A DNA stretch of 64,000 nucleotides, from assembly GCA_036852015.1 (NCBI GenBank), contig JAANDG010000013.1, forward strand, positions 62,001 to 126,000, in the 5' to 3' direction. Every line of letters begins with the position of its first letter. Position 1 is the stretch's first letter. Shown here one piece after another: positions 41,386 through 51,654 of the stretch. The notes beneath the pieces are model-generated. The model did not search any database. It was not told where the DNA came from and saw only the letters and a list, made by a program, of their open reading frames with translations. Source of the DNA: Pelodera strongyloides (Eukaryota; Nematoda; Chromadorea; Rhabditida; Rhabditidae). The position numbers and the translations under genes were made by a program.

Positions 41386-43617
41386 ATGGTTCGTTTGTCA
41401 CCGATGATTAACACGAATTATGAAGATGGAGATACGAGTACCTATGCATTTGCTGAGGAGGCGAGACAGATTGACGAATTGAAATTAGACAGTGGCACGC
41501 TGAAGGCACATGCGATACAATCAGAATTGTGAGTTTTGTGGTCCTAAGGTGAATATCAGTTCATTCGCACAGTATTGCCCATTTTTGGATATTGTACGTT
41601 TGGATATTGTGACGCGCTTACCGTAAATCTGTCGATTGCAGTGCGATTATGTGCAGAAGTCCTGTGGATGGAACGTATGTGATCCCAAGTGCCTATAATC
41701 CGAATGGTGGGAATGTTATTATAAATTTTATACTGTTTAGAAGTGGAGACGATGAAATTGTAAATTAAACAGTTTATGGATATGGCTTGCTTGACAAGGG
41801 CCGTATGCACGAACGAATCAGAGACACGCAGAGTAAAATTCTCCCAACCGGGGAGGCTCCCGCTGTTCGTGCATACGGCTACAGTAGGCTTGGTAATGCG
41901 GGCCTCGTGGTCTGCAACCTGCAATGCAATGCGGCATATAGTAAAGGGTTACTGTAAAAAATGCTTTTTTTGGAGGTGCCTCATTTCAGTGTGGTTTGGA
42001 ATGCTGTTCGTCCGACGAGGCGAGTACTGTGGTGCTATTTTCCGGTTTCAAGTTAAAATCCCGGATGAGTTTCCCGATACGTCAAGTTTACCGGTAGGTA
42101 TTGTTCGTTTGTCATTAGATGGCCATTTTGAGTGTTGACGCGTTTTCGTTTTCTCACTATACTTATTGTTTTGGCTGACCAGGAAGTTTCTAGCCCTGTA
42201 ATACCTAGTTTGGATATTCGTATTAGGATTTGTTTTTGCTCCCAAGAGCCAAACTGGTCATGTTTCTCACCTAATATCGTTCTTTTGTTTTTGATAATTG
42301 AAAACTCAAAAGCTTGCAGAGAATTCGCTTTGATAACGACGTATTTCACCCGAATGTTGACCTGAAGTCACGAGAGGTGGATATGAGCAGGTACAAAATA
42401 TACATACTTTATTGAATGAAGAATGTGTTAATTAACAAAGTGCTGTTTTTGTTGTTATAATTTATAGCTTCGTCGCAAATAAGTACGTGTGAACGTTGGA
42501 AAACAAATTCACAAATAAGTAAACAATTTCAGGTACTTTCCCGATGGCTGGAAGAAGGATAAACACCATGTGGTTAACTGTCTAGTTGTTTTGCAGGTAT
42601 GTAATTTCTAGCTAATGCAAATTTTTGGTGCCCGTCCGAAGCTTCCGGCGCCAAATTAACTAGGATACATGGGAAATTCACATCATATGCAGCAATGCAG
42701 CCTAATGTAGGCCATAGAATTAATTGCATGAAATTGGCAAGCATATTATTAAGCTCTAAAGTGCGGGATCGTGTAAATTAATTGTCATGGAGTTGCTTAA
42801 TCTCATTTCATTTACAAATTATTATTTAGCGCATCTTCTTTTCGCTGGACGTTGCGTTTGAAAATGCAGCCAACGCGGAAGCTGCATTACTATGGAAAGA
42901 GCAAAAAGTTGGTCCTACTTTTATGTCTGTTTTTCGGTTGTGCCTGTGCCTTCTGTGTTCTCTTCGTCTTGTGGCCGGCTCAGAGCTTAGGGCGCGTTTG
43001 GTATGCTCTTTCCGAAAGATGCAAATTTGTCGTTCGGGATATACATTTCCGAAAGGTTGTAATCTTGGAGAAAGCAAGAAATCCAGTAGGAATTAACATG
43101 AAAAACATGCTAATTCATCCTTTTACATGTTAATTCCTACTGTATTTTTTGCTTTCTCCAAGCCTTTAGGAAATATCCATCCCGAACGACAAATTTGCAT
43201 TAGAACCGTTCGGAAAGAGCTTCCCGAACGCGCCCTGGATAGCGGTACGATTCTACGATTTCAGACATATATGCGCTCGTGATAGCTATCTATAGTATTC
43301 TGTTTTAGGACAAATTTCGCGAATTGGTACGGTCTTGTGTGAACACGAGCCGAGCTCATGTTTACGATGATCCCCCACAGAGTGAAGACCCAAATGCAAT
43401 ACTGTGAGTTTTCTTTTTATACTTGTAAGTTAAGACGTGACTTATTTGGTGCCTGAAGGGAGTCGTTGTTAGTGTTTCGTATTTACTAGGTGTTTTGGTG
43501 TTTACGCAAATTGCCAGTTCGTTCTCATTTCATGTTTATTGCTCACTGGACTTGCTGTTTTCTGCGTGTAATTTTGGTGTAAATGTAGTTGGCTGTTCGC
43601 GATCTTTAAACTCTTCA

Positions 43618-43672
<55 letters not shown>

Positions 43673-46600
43673 TGCTTGTGTGTGTGTGTGTATGGATTCC
43701 GTGATGTCCCTGTGGCCATGCCCCCTTTGAAACTTTGAACATTTTTTGAGTTTTTTCGGTTTTCTCGTTTTCTGCGATTATCTTCTAACTTCTGATCCTG
43801 AACCCAATTCTTTCTTTCCCATCAGTACCGTCGATCTTCATACTTGATACTTGATACCCACTCGGCTATTCTAGGGATTTTTTTTCAAATAAGTCCTTCG
43901 CGACCTTGCCTTTACTTTTTCCGCTCTGCACATACTGTATATTTTTCACTTCTTGGTGAATGAAGTATCGGTTTGGTTTGGTTCTGCATATACATTATTC
44001 AAATGTTTTCTTGCCTAGGAACTCAACCCTGAAGCTTGTTTGGGTTGTTATTGCGCTCAAGCCCTTACCCTGCGTTAAGAGCATGTAAAGTAAGAGAATA
44101 ACAGAATACACGTTTGTTTTCCGCTTTTGGAGTCGTGTTTTTGTGTAAGATTATCTGTGTATGTTTTCGTTCTCCCTTGAGTGAGTGCGGGGGTATATCT
44201 ATTGAAACCCTTCTTTAAAGATTCATTTATGCATAATTCATAATGATATTTTTGTGAATGCGAAAATGTGAATTGAGTCAATTTAAATGCCTTTGTCTGG
44301 TAGTTTGTTTAATGTTGTGTTCGTCTTTAAAGCGAATATGTTTTCCTTTGAAACTGAAAGAGGAAAGCGAATAAAGCGAAACTTCAAAAGGGCCTAAATA
44401 TTCCCTTTAATGTTTTTCTTCACCTTTACCGTCACTTTCGGTATCTAAAGAACACCTACAATTACAATTCAATCGTTGTTTTTCAGACATTTCTTTCCGT
44501 TGCTTGTTCTTGTAAGGCACATTTCCGCTTTTATTATATTATCTGTTCTTAGTATGTAGCCTGAAAACATTACTGATTTTTACACGCATGATTGCGTTCC
44601 TTTTTTTGTTCAGCTGCAGAAGACCTTCTTTTCTTGTTGTGGTGCTCCTCCTTCTTTCTTTGTTTACAGTTGGACTGAAAAGATAATATCTTAATGGTAA
44701 CATGTTTGTTGGTTATTTATCGATAAGTTGGGTGAAACTTACTGTCTTCTAACTAGTTACGAACTCTGCTTTCAGCTATAAGCTGTTTTAGTGTATTTTT
44801 AGTTCCATAACATAATCCATTTTCGGTCTATGCGCTTTTGAATATGTCGGCGCATCGCGTGTTCATTTTTAATTGTTGAGTATGTTTCGCTTTACCAATT
44901 TCTTTAAAATTCGCGCCTTCGGCGGAAATTTCATTTTTCAACGGCGTTTGTATTGTTAGGCCTGAATTTACTACGGTGGTTTTTTTTATCCCGCTCTTTT
45001 TTCTTGAATCCTAATCATAGGGTATGGATGTGAACCGATCCGATGTATGTTATTTTTTTACACATTCAGAATCCAGAATAATGAAACGCTTAGTTACGGT
45101 AGCGTCGCGACGGTGATCCGATTATAATTGTAACGCTAGCATGCTTAGTACAAGATGCGAAATAATTCAATATTTGGAAGTGTTTATGTGTCCTATATAC
45201 AACTATAACTTATAATTCAATTCAGTTAATGCAAAGCTCTTTTAATACTCTTCTCTCATAATATGAACCGGAAGCTCTTCTTAGGGTACGGCCACATTTC
45301 CGGCAAACTTTATGTGAGCTACTTAGATGTAGTAATTAGTTAGATCTTCCGAAGCTGAGGTTTGAGGATAAACAACTTTTTTTTGTATTGTTATTCATTC
45401 AGTTATTCTTGGGTCTACCGTCTGCGCCTTTTTAGTTTTGATTTTAGTACATGCTAACCTAACGATGATAACTAATGTGAACGCTCTTTCACTTTTGACT
45501 TGGCCCTCGAGTTCTCGAGAACTTCAGCTTTTTTGTAGCTTGCTTCGATCCCAAATTCCTAAATGTTTCGTTACACGCTGTTGATGACAATTTCTTATTC
45601 TAATAATCGGATTGGCTGCATGTGCAATGTAGAGATTAAGGAGCTTTTGTCGCTTTTTATATGGCGACTAAAATGACTTTGGCCCGTCTTATATTCTTAC
45701 GTTTTGTGTCCGGGTAAACTTTTCCGATTTGGCTGTCTGTCAAGTTCGAAAGTAGGCTTTCTGTGGTAGTATTGTGCATACTCCAAACTTCTTGGTACTT
45801 GGTACATACTCCAAGTTGGAGTGGCAAATTTATCATCATTGTAGTCTCAGTGTCAGTGTAATTAACAGCCTATCACTTTTTCATGGTAGCCCAATGTAAT
45901 CTTTTCACCGTTGAACGGTTGATAGAATTTGTTCGTTTGTTGTTGTATTTTGTATTCAATGTATGACCGTTGTTTTCAGGGTGACTCCGTGGGATCCATC
46001 CGTGCACGAGCAATTCCGACAGCGAATGATGTTGATGGGTAGTGGGAATAGCACTGGTTGGTGGAGTTTGTTTAAAGCGGAATACCGGTCGGTTTTTGAA
46101 ACGCATCGAGTACGCCCGCATTCTTTTATGCAAATGAACATAAATTAGAATAAAAAATCGAGCTAAATCCGAGTAAGTTAGCGTAAAAACGTAAGAATTC
46201 AGTTGTGCGTTTCAAAAACCGTCGCTTTAATGCTAGGTTGAAAGGGTATACCATCTACCATCGTTTAGGCACGAAATTGCCGAATTACGCCTACACTTTT
46301 CTTATTTTCTTTTTAAGCTACTGGGGTTCGATGTTCGATCCCATGATGAAGAGATGAAGCCGGAAGCGCTAAGCAATTTGGCAATTAAATTGAGACTATT
46401 TAGAGTCGGGCGCGTGGAGTGAACGAGGCAAGAGTGCTGGATACTCGTGGGTGGACACCGAACGAATGACCTATATGACTGAGCCGAGGTCAGCGAGGGT
46501 GGGTTTTGCATTTAGTTGGAAAGTCCTTACCTTACCTTTTAGCTTAGCGTCGTTAGCTTAGCGATACTTTGAGATACTTTTGAGATCCGTGATGCTTGAG

Positions 46601-47837
46601 AGCTTGAGAGTTCGTATCTTTCTAGCATTGCGATTATTTGTTGTTCGCGCCTTACAATTAGAATGATTGGCGACTAATGGCGACCTTTAAAGTATGGTGG
46701 TAGCGGTTGTTCCGTTGTTCGGTTTGCATTGTGCTTTGTATTAGGAGGGGTTGGAATTTGTTCCATTCACGGTATAGGTATACGGTACATTTTCGCCCTT
46801 TTTTTAGAACGACGATCCAGTGGATAAGGCGGCGGCTGACCGTGCCGCTCACGGAATAGAACGACTCGATTTGAGCGCGGTAACCGGAGATGACGAAGAA
46901 CCAGGGGATAACACGAAGGTATGGAGTTTTGTGTTGTTAAAGTGGTATGACACGTGGTTTGTGAATCGCATATACTTTTGTGTTTCATGTGCATTGTGCT
47001 CCACGTTCTGCCCTTCGGGCACATATGTCGCACAAGTTGCATTCGATACATGTAAATACGTGTGTTCGATATGTGCTTTATAAAAACACAAACCACTTAC
47101 CATACTACTTGTGTTATTGCAGTCATACACCAACTTTCTAGTCACTTTTTTAGAAATTTGTTTTAAAGTGATAGTACGACGGCGTACTGTTGGGAGATTA
47201 TGTCTGAACTCTCAGAAGGCCTATAGTTCATGTATTTAAAGCGGTAGAACAGCCGGTTTTTGAGACGATTTCGACGCTGTATTCCCGTGTATTTTATGCA
47301 AGTAACTGCGCGATACGGCGCCATTTTTTTAGGCTAATATTCATTTCCGTGCTGTATATGGGAATGCATTTGTCTGGCATCGTTTCAAAGAACGACCGTG
47401 ATTCCGCTTTAATCAATTGTTGACTTGTTTAGCTGGAAAGCGTTGAAAGTGAGCCACGTGAAAATGGTGAAAACGGGCGTTGTGATTTGGAACAAACAGA
47501 AGCAGTGAACGGAGTCCAGGTAAGGAATTGGGATAGTAATTCAAATAGATTGATAATTTATTCATAATAAATAAACAACATATAGTGCGTGCACGGCCCA
47601 GTCGAAACTAATAGCCAGAACATTGTGTTATGGCCTAAGCGGGGTAGTGGTTTGATGAAAAGTGGTTGTTGAATAAGCTGGGGTTTGATTATTTCGAAAT
47701 TCTGAAGAATGTATTTTTTGTAGATGAACGGTGACGGGCAACGTTCGAAGCTCCACCGAACTGAAGGAATATTGGAGTCGGAATCGGGTGAAATGAATGA
47801 ACCAGTGATAGAATCTAACGACGAAAGCCACATCTAA
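41386..47837 (+). CDS. AKTIP: AKTIP/FTS-like ubiquitin E2 variant protein
   Basis: E2-fold protein lacking the catalytic Cys; in animals it joins Hook and FHIP proteins in the FHF complex on endosomal vesicles. Exons: 41386-41528, 41642-41706, 41990-42093, 42320-42390, 42533-42596, 42830-42907, 43309-43403, 45980-46056, 46808-46918, 47433-47519, 47724-47837; about 335 residues (human 292). Diagnostic stretches: GTYVIPSAYNPN, VWFGMLFVRRGEYCGAIFRF, FDNDVFHPNVD, AANAEAALLWKE and VTPWDPSVHEQFRQRM, all matching the AKTIP plan. The FHPNV region has no Cys at the E2 active-site position. The last three exons add an acidic, poorly conserved tail (DDEEPGDN, ESVESEPREN). Phase fails once, between 46056 and 46808, so a small exon or a different donor is missing. 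Intron 7 (43404-45979, 2.6 kb) is the largest. The 5' acceptor GGAAACAG lies 15 bp before the ATG. Confidence 0.87.
41800..41879. repeat. GGCCGTATGCACGAAC-ended mini-hairpin
   Basis: GGCCGTATGCACGAAC and GTTCGTGCATACGGC are perfect inverted repeats 80 bp end to end, in AKTIP intron 2. Related to the ends at 4138 and 25029. Confidence 0.85.
42989..43235. repeat. AGGGCGCGTT-ended palindromic MITE
   Basis: AGGGCGCGTTTGGTATGCTC...GAGCTTCCCGAACGCGCCCT. Arms pair over about 110 bp (AGATGCAAATTTGTCGTTCG with CGAACGACAAATTTGCATTA). Sits in AKTIP intron 6, starting about 80 bp after the exon. Two octamers. Confidence 0.9.
43623..43691. repeat. (GT)n microsatellite
   Basis: Nearly pure TG repeat of about 68 bp in AKTIP intron 7. 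Confidence 0.97.
46070..46231. repeat. Family A MITE
   Basis: Left AAAGCGGAATACCGGTCGGT followed by TTTTGAAACGC; right GCGTTTCAAAAACCGTCGCT followed by TTAA. Inserted 14 bp after AKTIP exon 8, with ATGCAAATGAACATAAATTA inside. Confidence 0.88.
46938..47106. repeat. Family B MITE
   Basis: GTTAAAGTGGTATGACACGT followed by GGTTTGTGAA; right ACACAAACCACTTACCATAC. Nineteen bp after the AKTIP exon ending at 46918. Confidence 0.8.
47236..47413. repeat. Family A variant MITE
   Basis: TTTAAAGCGGTAGAACAGCC followed by GGTTTTTGAGACG; right CGTTTCAAAGAACGACCGTG followed by ATTCCGCTTTAA. Ends 20 bp before an AKTIP exon. Confidence 0.75.
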
Positions 47838-48739
47838 TAGTTTTCTAATGTTGTGAGGTGTGAGAGCTCCAAGTAGATTGTTTGTGTGAATTTTGCTCAC
47901 ATAAAGGAGTCCATGCGTCTAGAGTCCCAATAGTCCTATCGGAGAAGCATTAGTTGAATTAGCACTTATAACCACTAAACTAAAGCACTTGTAAGTATTA
48001 CTTTGATCACATTTATGCATTTCTTATGAGTAATAATTTACTTATTTATGTAGTTAATATTATTCTAGAATTCACTTTATTATATTATTTCGTATTTTGT
48101 TATGTAGTTTTCCCTTTTTGAATTGTTTTCGTGTTCCGATGGTTTCTAGCTGTGCTATCTAGCGGTTAATCATATTGAATTTCCAGGTTACAGGTGTTTG
48201 TGTTGATATTTTCTCGTGTGCAATTGTTGGCATAATTTGAATAGTCAAATGAAAAAAGGTTTATCTATCTGTATAAAGTTTGCGTATCTTTTTCGTGTTT
48301 TAATCCTCAGCCTTCCAAATGTTTGTCTCCACACTTTGGGTGTTTAATGGGCCTGAATCTTCAGGGGTTGGCTCCTGAAATGGTACTAATTTGGTGGCTA
48401 ATGGATAATGCATTTTGTATCTATGTATTGGGTGGGGGTTGAAGTCAAGAGGGTAATACTTATTTAAAAACATTAGTTTTTTTTTAGCTATTGAAACTGT
48501 GAGAGGATTTTCTCGTCCTTTAGCTTTAACAATTCGTTGAAGGATAATCAGTTAGACTTTTAACTGATGGTTATTGGCACGAATGTATGACTAATGATAT
48601 GTGTTGGACTTTAATCTATTATTTAATGTAATAAGGAGATGGATATTGCGGTGTATACTGTATACGTTTTCTTGAGAGAACTGTCCATTTGCAGGCTATA
48701 GTGAGAACGGGGCACCTGGTAGGTGGGAAGGAAGTGCTG
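47838..48739. other. Convergent intergenic region AKTIP / BBIP1
   Basis: AT-rich sequence between two convergent 3' ends. I see no repeat family member and no exon. Confidence 0.5.
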
Positions 48740-49325
48740 TTAGTTGGACAAGGTGACTAATTGTAAGCCAGCGATAAAGAAAATTTCCCCTACCAGTTCA
48801 GCTAGGCTTCCATTGGCCGTTGTCGCCTGCAGTTCTCGCAACTTGTCAAGCGCATCTTCCTGCATCTTTTCTAGTTTTTCCATTGTCACTGTCTGCAAGA
48901 GGGTTTCGAACAATAAGAGTGCTAAACGGATTTGACAACCGCTACACAAGTGAATTGAATTTTCTATATGATTGTTCAAATATCACTCAGAACCAATGAA
49001 TTACTGCAAATCCGGTTCAGTTTCAGATTTGTTTAGAAAGACACATACCCTATACTATACACTAACAGACAAGAAATTGACATATAGTATGTTTTGTTTG
49101 AAAGTAATTCTAACTAAGATTACGGTATTTTAATTAAAGTCAGAATAAATTTACCGTAACCATGATGTTAATTGAATGGATTCATGTTTCGTTCTCAAAA
49201 AAAAACTTCTAATAAACGCTCACCTTCAGTGGAATCAATTTAGGTTTGCAGAATATTGGTGACATTGTTTCTTCTTTAAACAACATTGCATTGAATGGAC
49301 CAAGAACTTCCTTTAGATCTCCCAT
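48740..49325 (-). CDS. BBIP1: BBIP1-like BBSome-interacting protein
   Basis: Smallest subunit of the BBSome, which moves membrane proteins in and out of cilia. Two exons: 49325-49224 and 48892-48740, joined in phase 0; 84 residues (human 92 or 72 by isoform). Exon 1 carries the signature EVLGPFNAMLFKEETMSPIF followed by CKPKLIPLK, and exon 2 continues TVTMEKLEKMQEDALDKLRE, matching the human order (VLPKQGPLFVED...CKPKLLPLKSLTLEKLEKM). The last 17 residues (VGEIFFIAGLQ...) are hydrophobic and atypical; a GTAGGG at the codon before could be a donor, so the true C-terminus may differ. The ATG lies two bases after TATTTCAG. In a nematode this gene would serve sensory cilia. Confidence 0.82.
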
Positions 49326-50912
49326 TTCTGAAATACAATAGTATTAGACATCTATTACTGTGTAAAACAGCATGTGCTGCTGTTTTTCACAGACATTTCT
49401 GCATGATTATTCCGCAGGTTACGAAAGGGAAGAGACTCATAGGGACGACCTAAACGCCCATTATCAAATACAAAGTTGGTAACAATAAGTTCAAGGAAAA
49501 TCATAAACACATTCGACTGACCATCCGCTAGTTTGCGGCGACTCCCCGTCGCCATAGGAACGCGGCTACGCAACCAGGGCCAAGACACTACCCACTACCG
49601 TACTTCCGCCGAAAGCGTGGTGTTCAGCAAAATAATTACAGACACATATTAGAACCACAGCCTAGAAAATTCAGTGCGCATGCATACTGTAAAAATGCCT
49701 ATTGAAATGCCACCAGTGACATCAGTCTAACCTTGTTTGCGAATTCCAAAAATCGGATTTTTACATGAACAATGATTGCCCACAAAAGCGATTGATCATC
49801 TGGGGATTGTCATAATCTATAGTCTGATTCACATATAACATTGAACATTCAGCAATCCAATACACTAAATAAATAATTTATTTGATGTGATAAAGTGCAT
49901 AACAAAGAGAAACCGATGTGAACGCAACATTTCGCAATAAGTGATGAGACAAGAAAACTGAAATTAATAATTAAAAAAATGTGGTTAATCCTAGGCTACA
50001 TCAGAAATTCAACGAATGTGACTCACCAAAGTATGGGGATAAAATTCTTCAAAAATTATAAATTCAACAAGAACCTCTACACATTCTCCTACAATTAAGG
50101 AAATATTTCAAATTACTGTAAATTTTATTCACAAATTTATGGGGAAAACTATGAAACATTAGTAGAAATTTGCATGAAAATACGGAAAGTGGTATAGGGA
50201 CCGAGGACAACACCCGAACCACGTGATTGTGTCACTAAACCTCTATAAGAGTACAGAACTCTTTCAATATTCACTGCAAATGAGCGGGACATTATTGTTC
50301 AGAAAATAAATTATCACAAGAATAGATATAGCAAGAGGAGTGGCGCAAACATAACATAAAAAGCCCAACAAGGATCCTCAAACCTTCAAATATTCCCATT
50401 TTTTACGCAAAAATGATTGTAAAACCAAGCAGAAATTTGCATATAGGATTCCAAGGCGCAGAGGAATCGGAGCTAATACACTTTCTCAATAAAATCAACC
50501 ACACCAAGTAAAAAAAATTGAACACGTAACAAGAAAACCACTACAAGTCGCTTATGCAAGCCTAACTACTTGTGTTTCATGGATAATATAGAAATCTAAT
50601 AGCAAATTGTCAACATCATATCATGGGACACATACGAAGAAAAATATACAGACAGACCTACTTACACAGATAAATTCAAATGAAAAAACACACGCACTGA
50701 TAAGAAGCAAAAAGGCACCGACGTAAGAAGGTCAAGAGAAGGTCGAAGCATCCTGGAAATGAAAATACAGATAATATTTTTGAAAAAATGAGCAGTTTTT
50801 CCACCTTTACTTTTACAATAGCAGAACTAGTATAGCGCAATATTGTGAATTCCCGGAGCTTTCAATAGTCAGCAAAACATCATGATTCATGCATGTACAA
50901 CGAAACTCAAGA

Positions 50913-51425
50913 GTTGAGCGCGGCAACAGTTTGGGGGTGTTTCCCGCAAAAGAATTTGATGCGGGCGGAAAAAGTTTGTCCACCGTCTCTGGTTGCCGCT
51001 TTGGTGCGGGAAACACCCTCAAACTGTTGCGGGAAACACCCCCAAACCGTTGCCGAAAAGGTGCCGAAACGGTGCGGGAAAAGTAACAACTGCAAAAAGA
51101 AAGCAGCGTGTTGGATTCGAACCCACACTCGTGTTAGATACTTTCTCTAAACAGCGTCTTAGACCACTCGGCCACACAACACACGTGAGACGTGTGCTTG
51201 GGGAAAAGTATTGTACAACAACTGCACTTACGGCAGCTCGTCCGAAGCGCTTTCAAAAACGTTGCCGAAAAGGTGCGGAAATGGTGCGAGGCGCAACTTG
51301 CGCGTCGAACCAATAAAAGTGTTTCCCACACCGGATCGGCGCGCATTTTGCGCCCCATTTCTTTGCGGCGCGCATTTTATGCCCGGAAATGGTGCGGCGC
51401 GCAACTCATCGGTTCTCAGTGTACA
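50913..51425. repeat. GC-rich composite repeat with nested hairpins
   Basis: Inverted arms CAACAGTTTGGGGGTGTTTC followed by CCGCA, and TGCGGGAAACACCCTCAAAC followed by TGTTG (50922-51027). Then repeated GGTGCGGGAAAC / GTTGCCGAAAAGGTGC words, a tRNA-like segment, and GCGCGCATTTT/GGTGCGGCGCGCAA units to 51420. Looks like a composite of several insertions. Confidence 0.6.
51092..51180 (-). ncRNA. tRNA-like segment (Leu/Ser type), probably SINE or tRNA pseudogene
   Basis: Reading the - strand: box A TGGCCGAGTGGTCTAAGACG, an arm GTTTAGA...TATCTAAC, and box B GGGTTCGAATCC are all present in the right order and spacing for a type II tRNA. The acceptor arms (TGTTGTG, ACGCTGC) do not pair well, so a functional tRNA is unlikely. 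Confidence 0.4.
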
Positions 51426-51654
51426 AAATAAGGAAAGGACAGTCGAAGTCGAGAAAGTTTGAAGTCTGAATACGAATCACATGTTTATGTTTCTAATAAC
51501 AATAATAATAATATGCATAAACTATCCAAGTAGGCTAGTGTCTAGTAACTAAGCTCTCGCACAAATGGCACAAAGTAATAATTAAAAAACAACATGCTTG
51601 AATTTGAAATCTTTATAAGGATAAGGCAATTCCACATCGTATTATATCTTACCT

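Larger units (their letters stand above)
49326..51654. other. Intergenic region BBIP1 / LAMTOR1
   Basis: AT-rich and featureless to about 50,900, then a GC-rich repeat block with a tRNA-like segment (50913-51425). No coding exon recognised. Confidence 0.5.

Noticed and set aside
50889..51462. Several overlapping open frames in a GC-rich block
   Set aside because: Repeat-derived; one contains the GFEPT signature that comes from translating a tRNA box B region.
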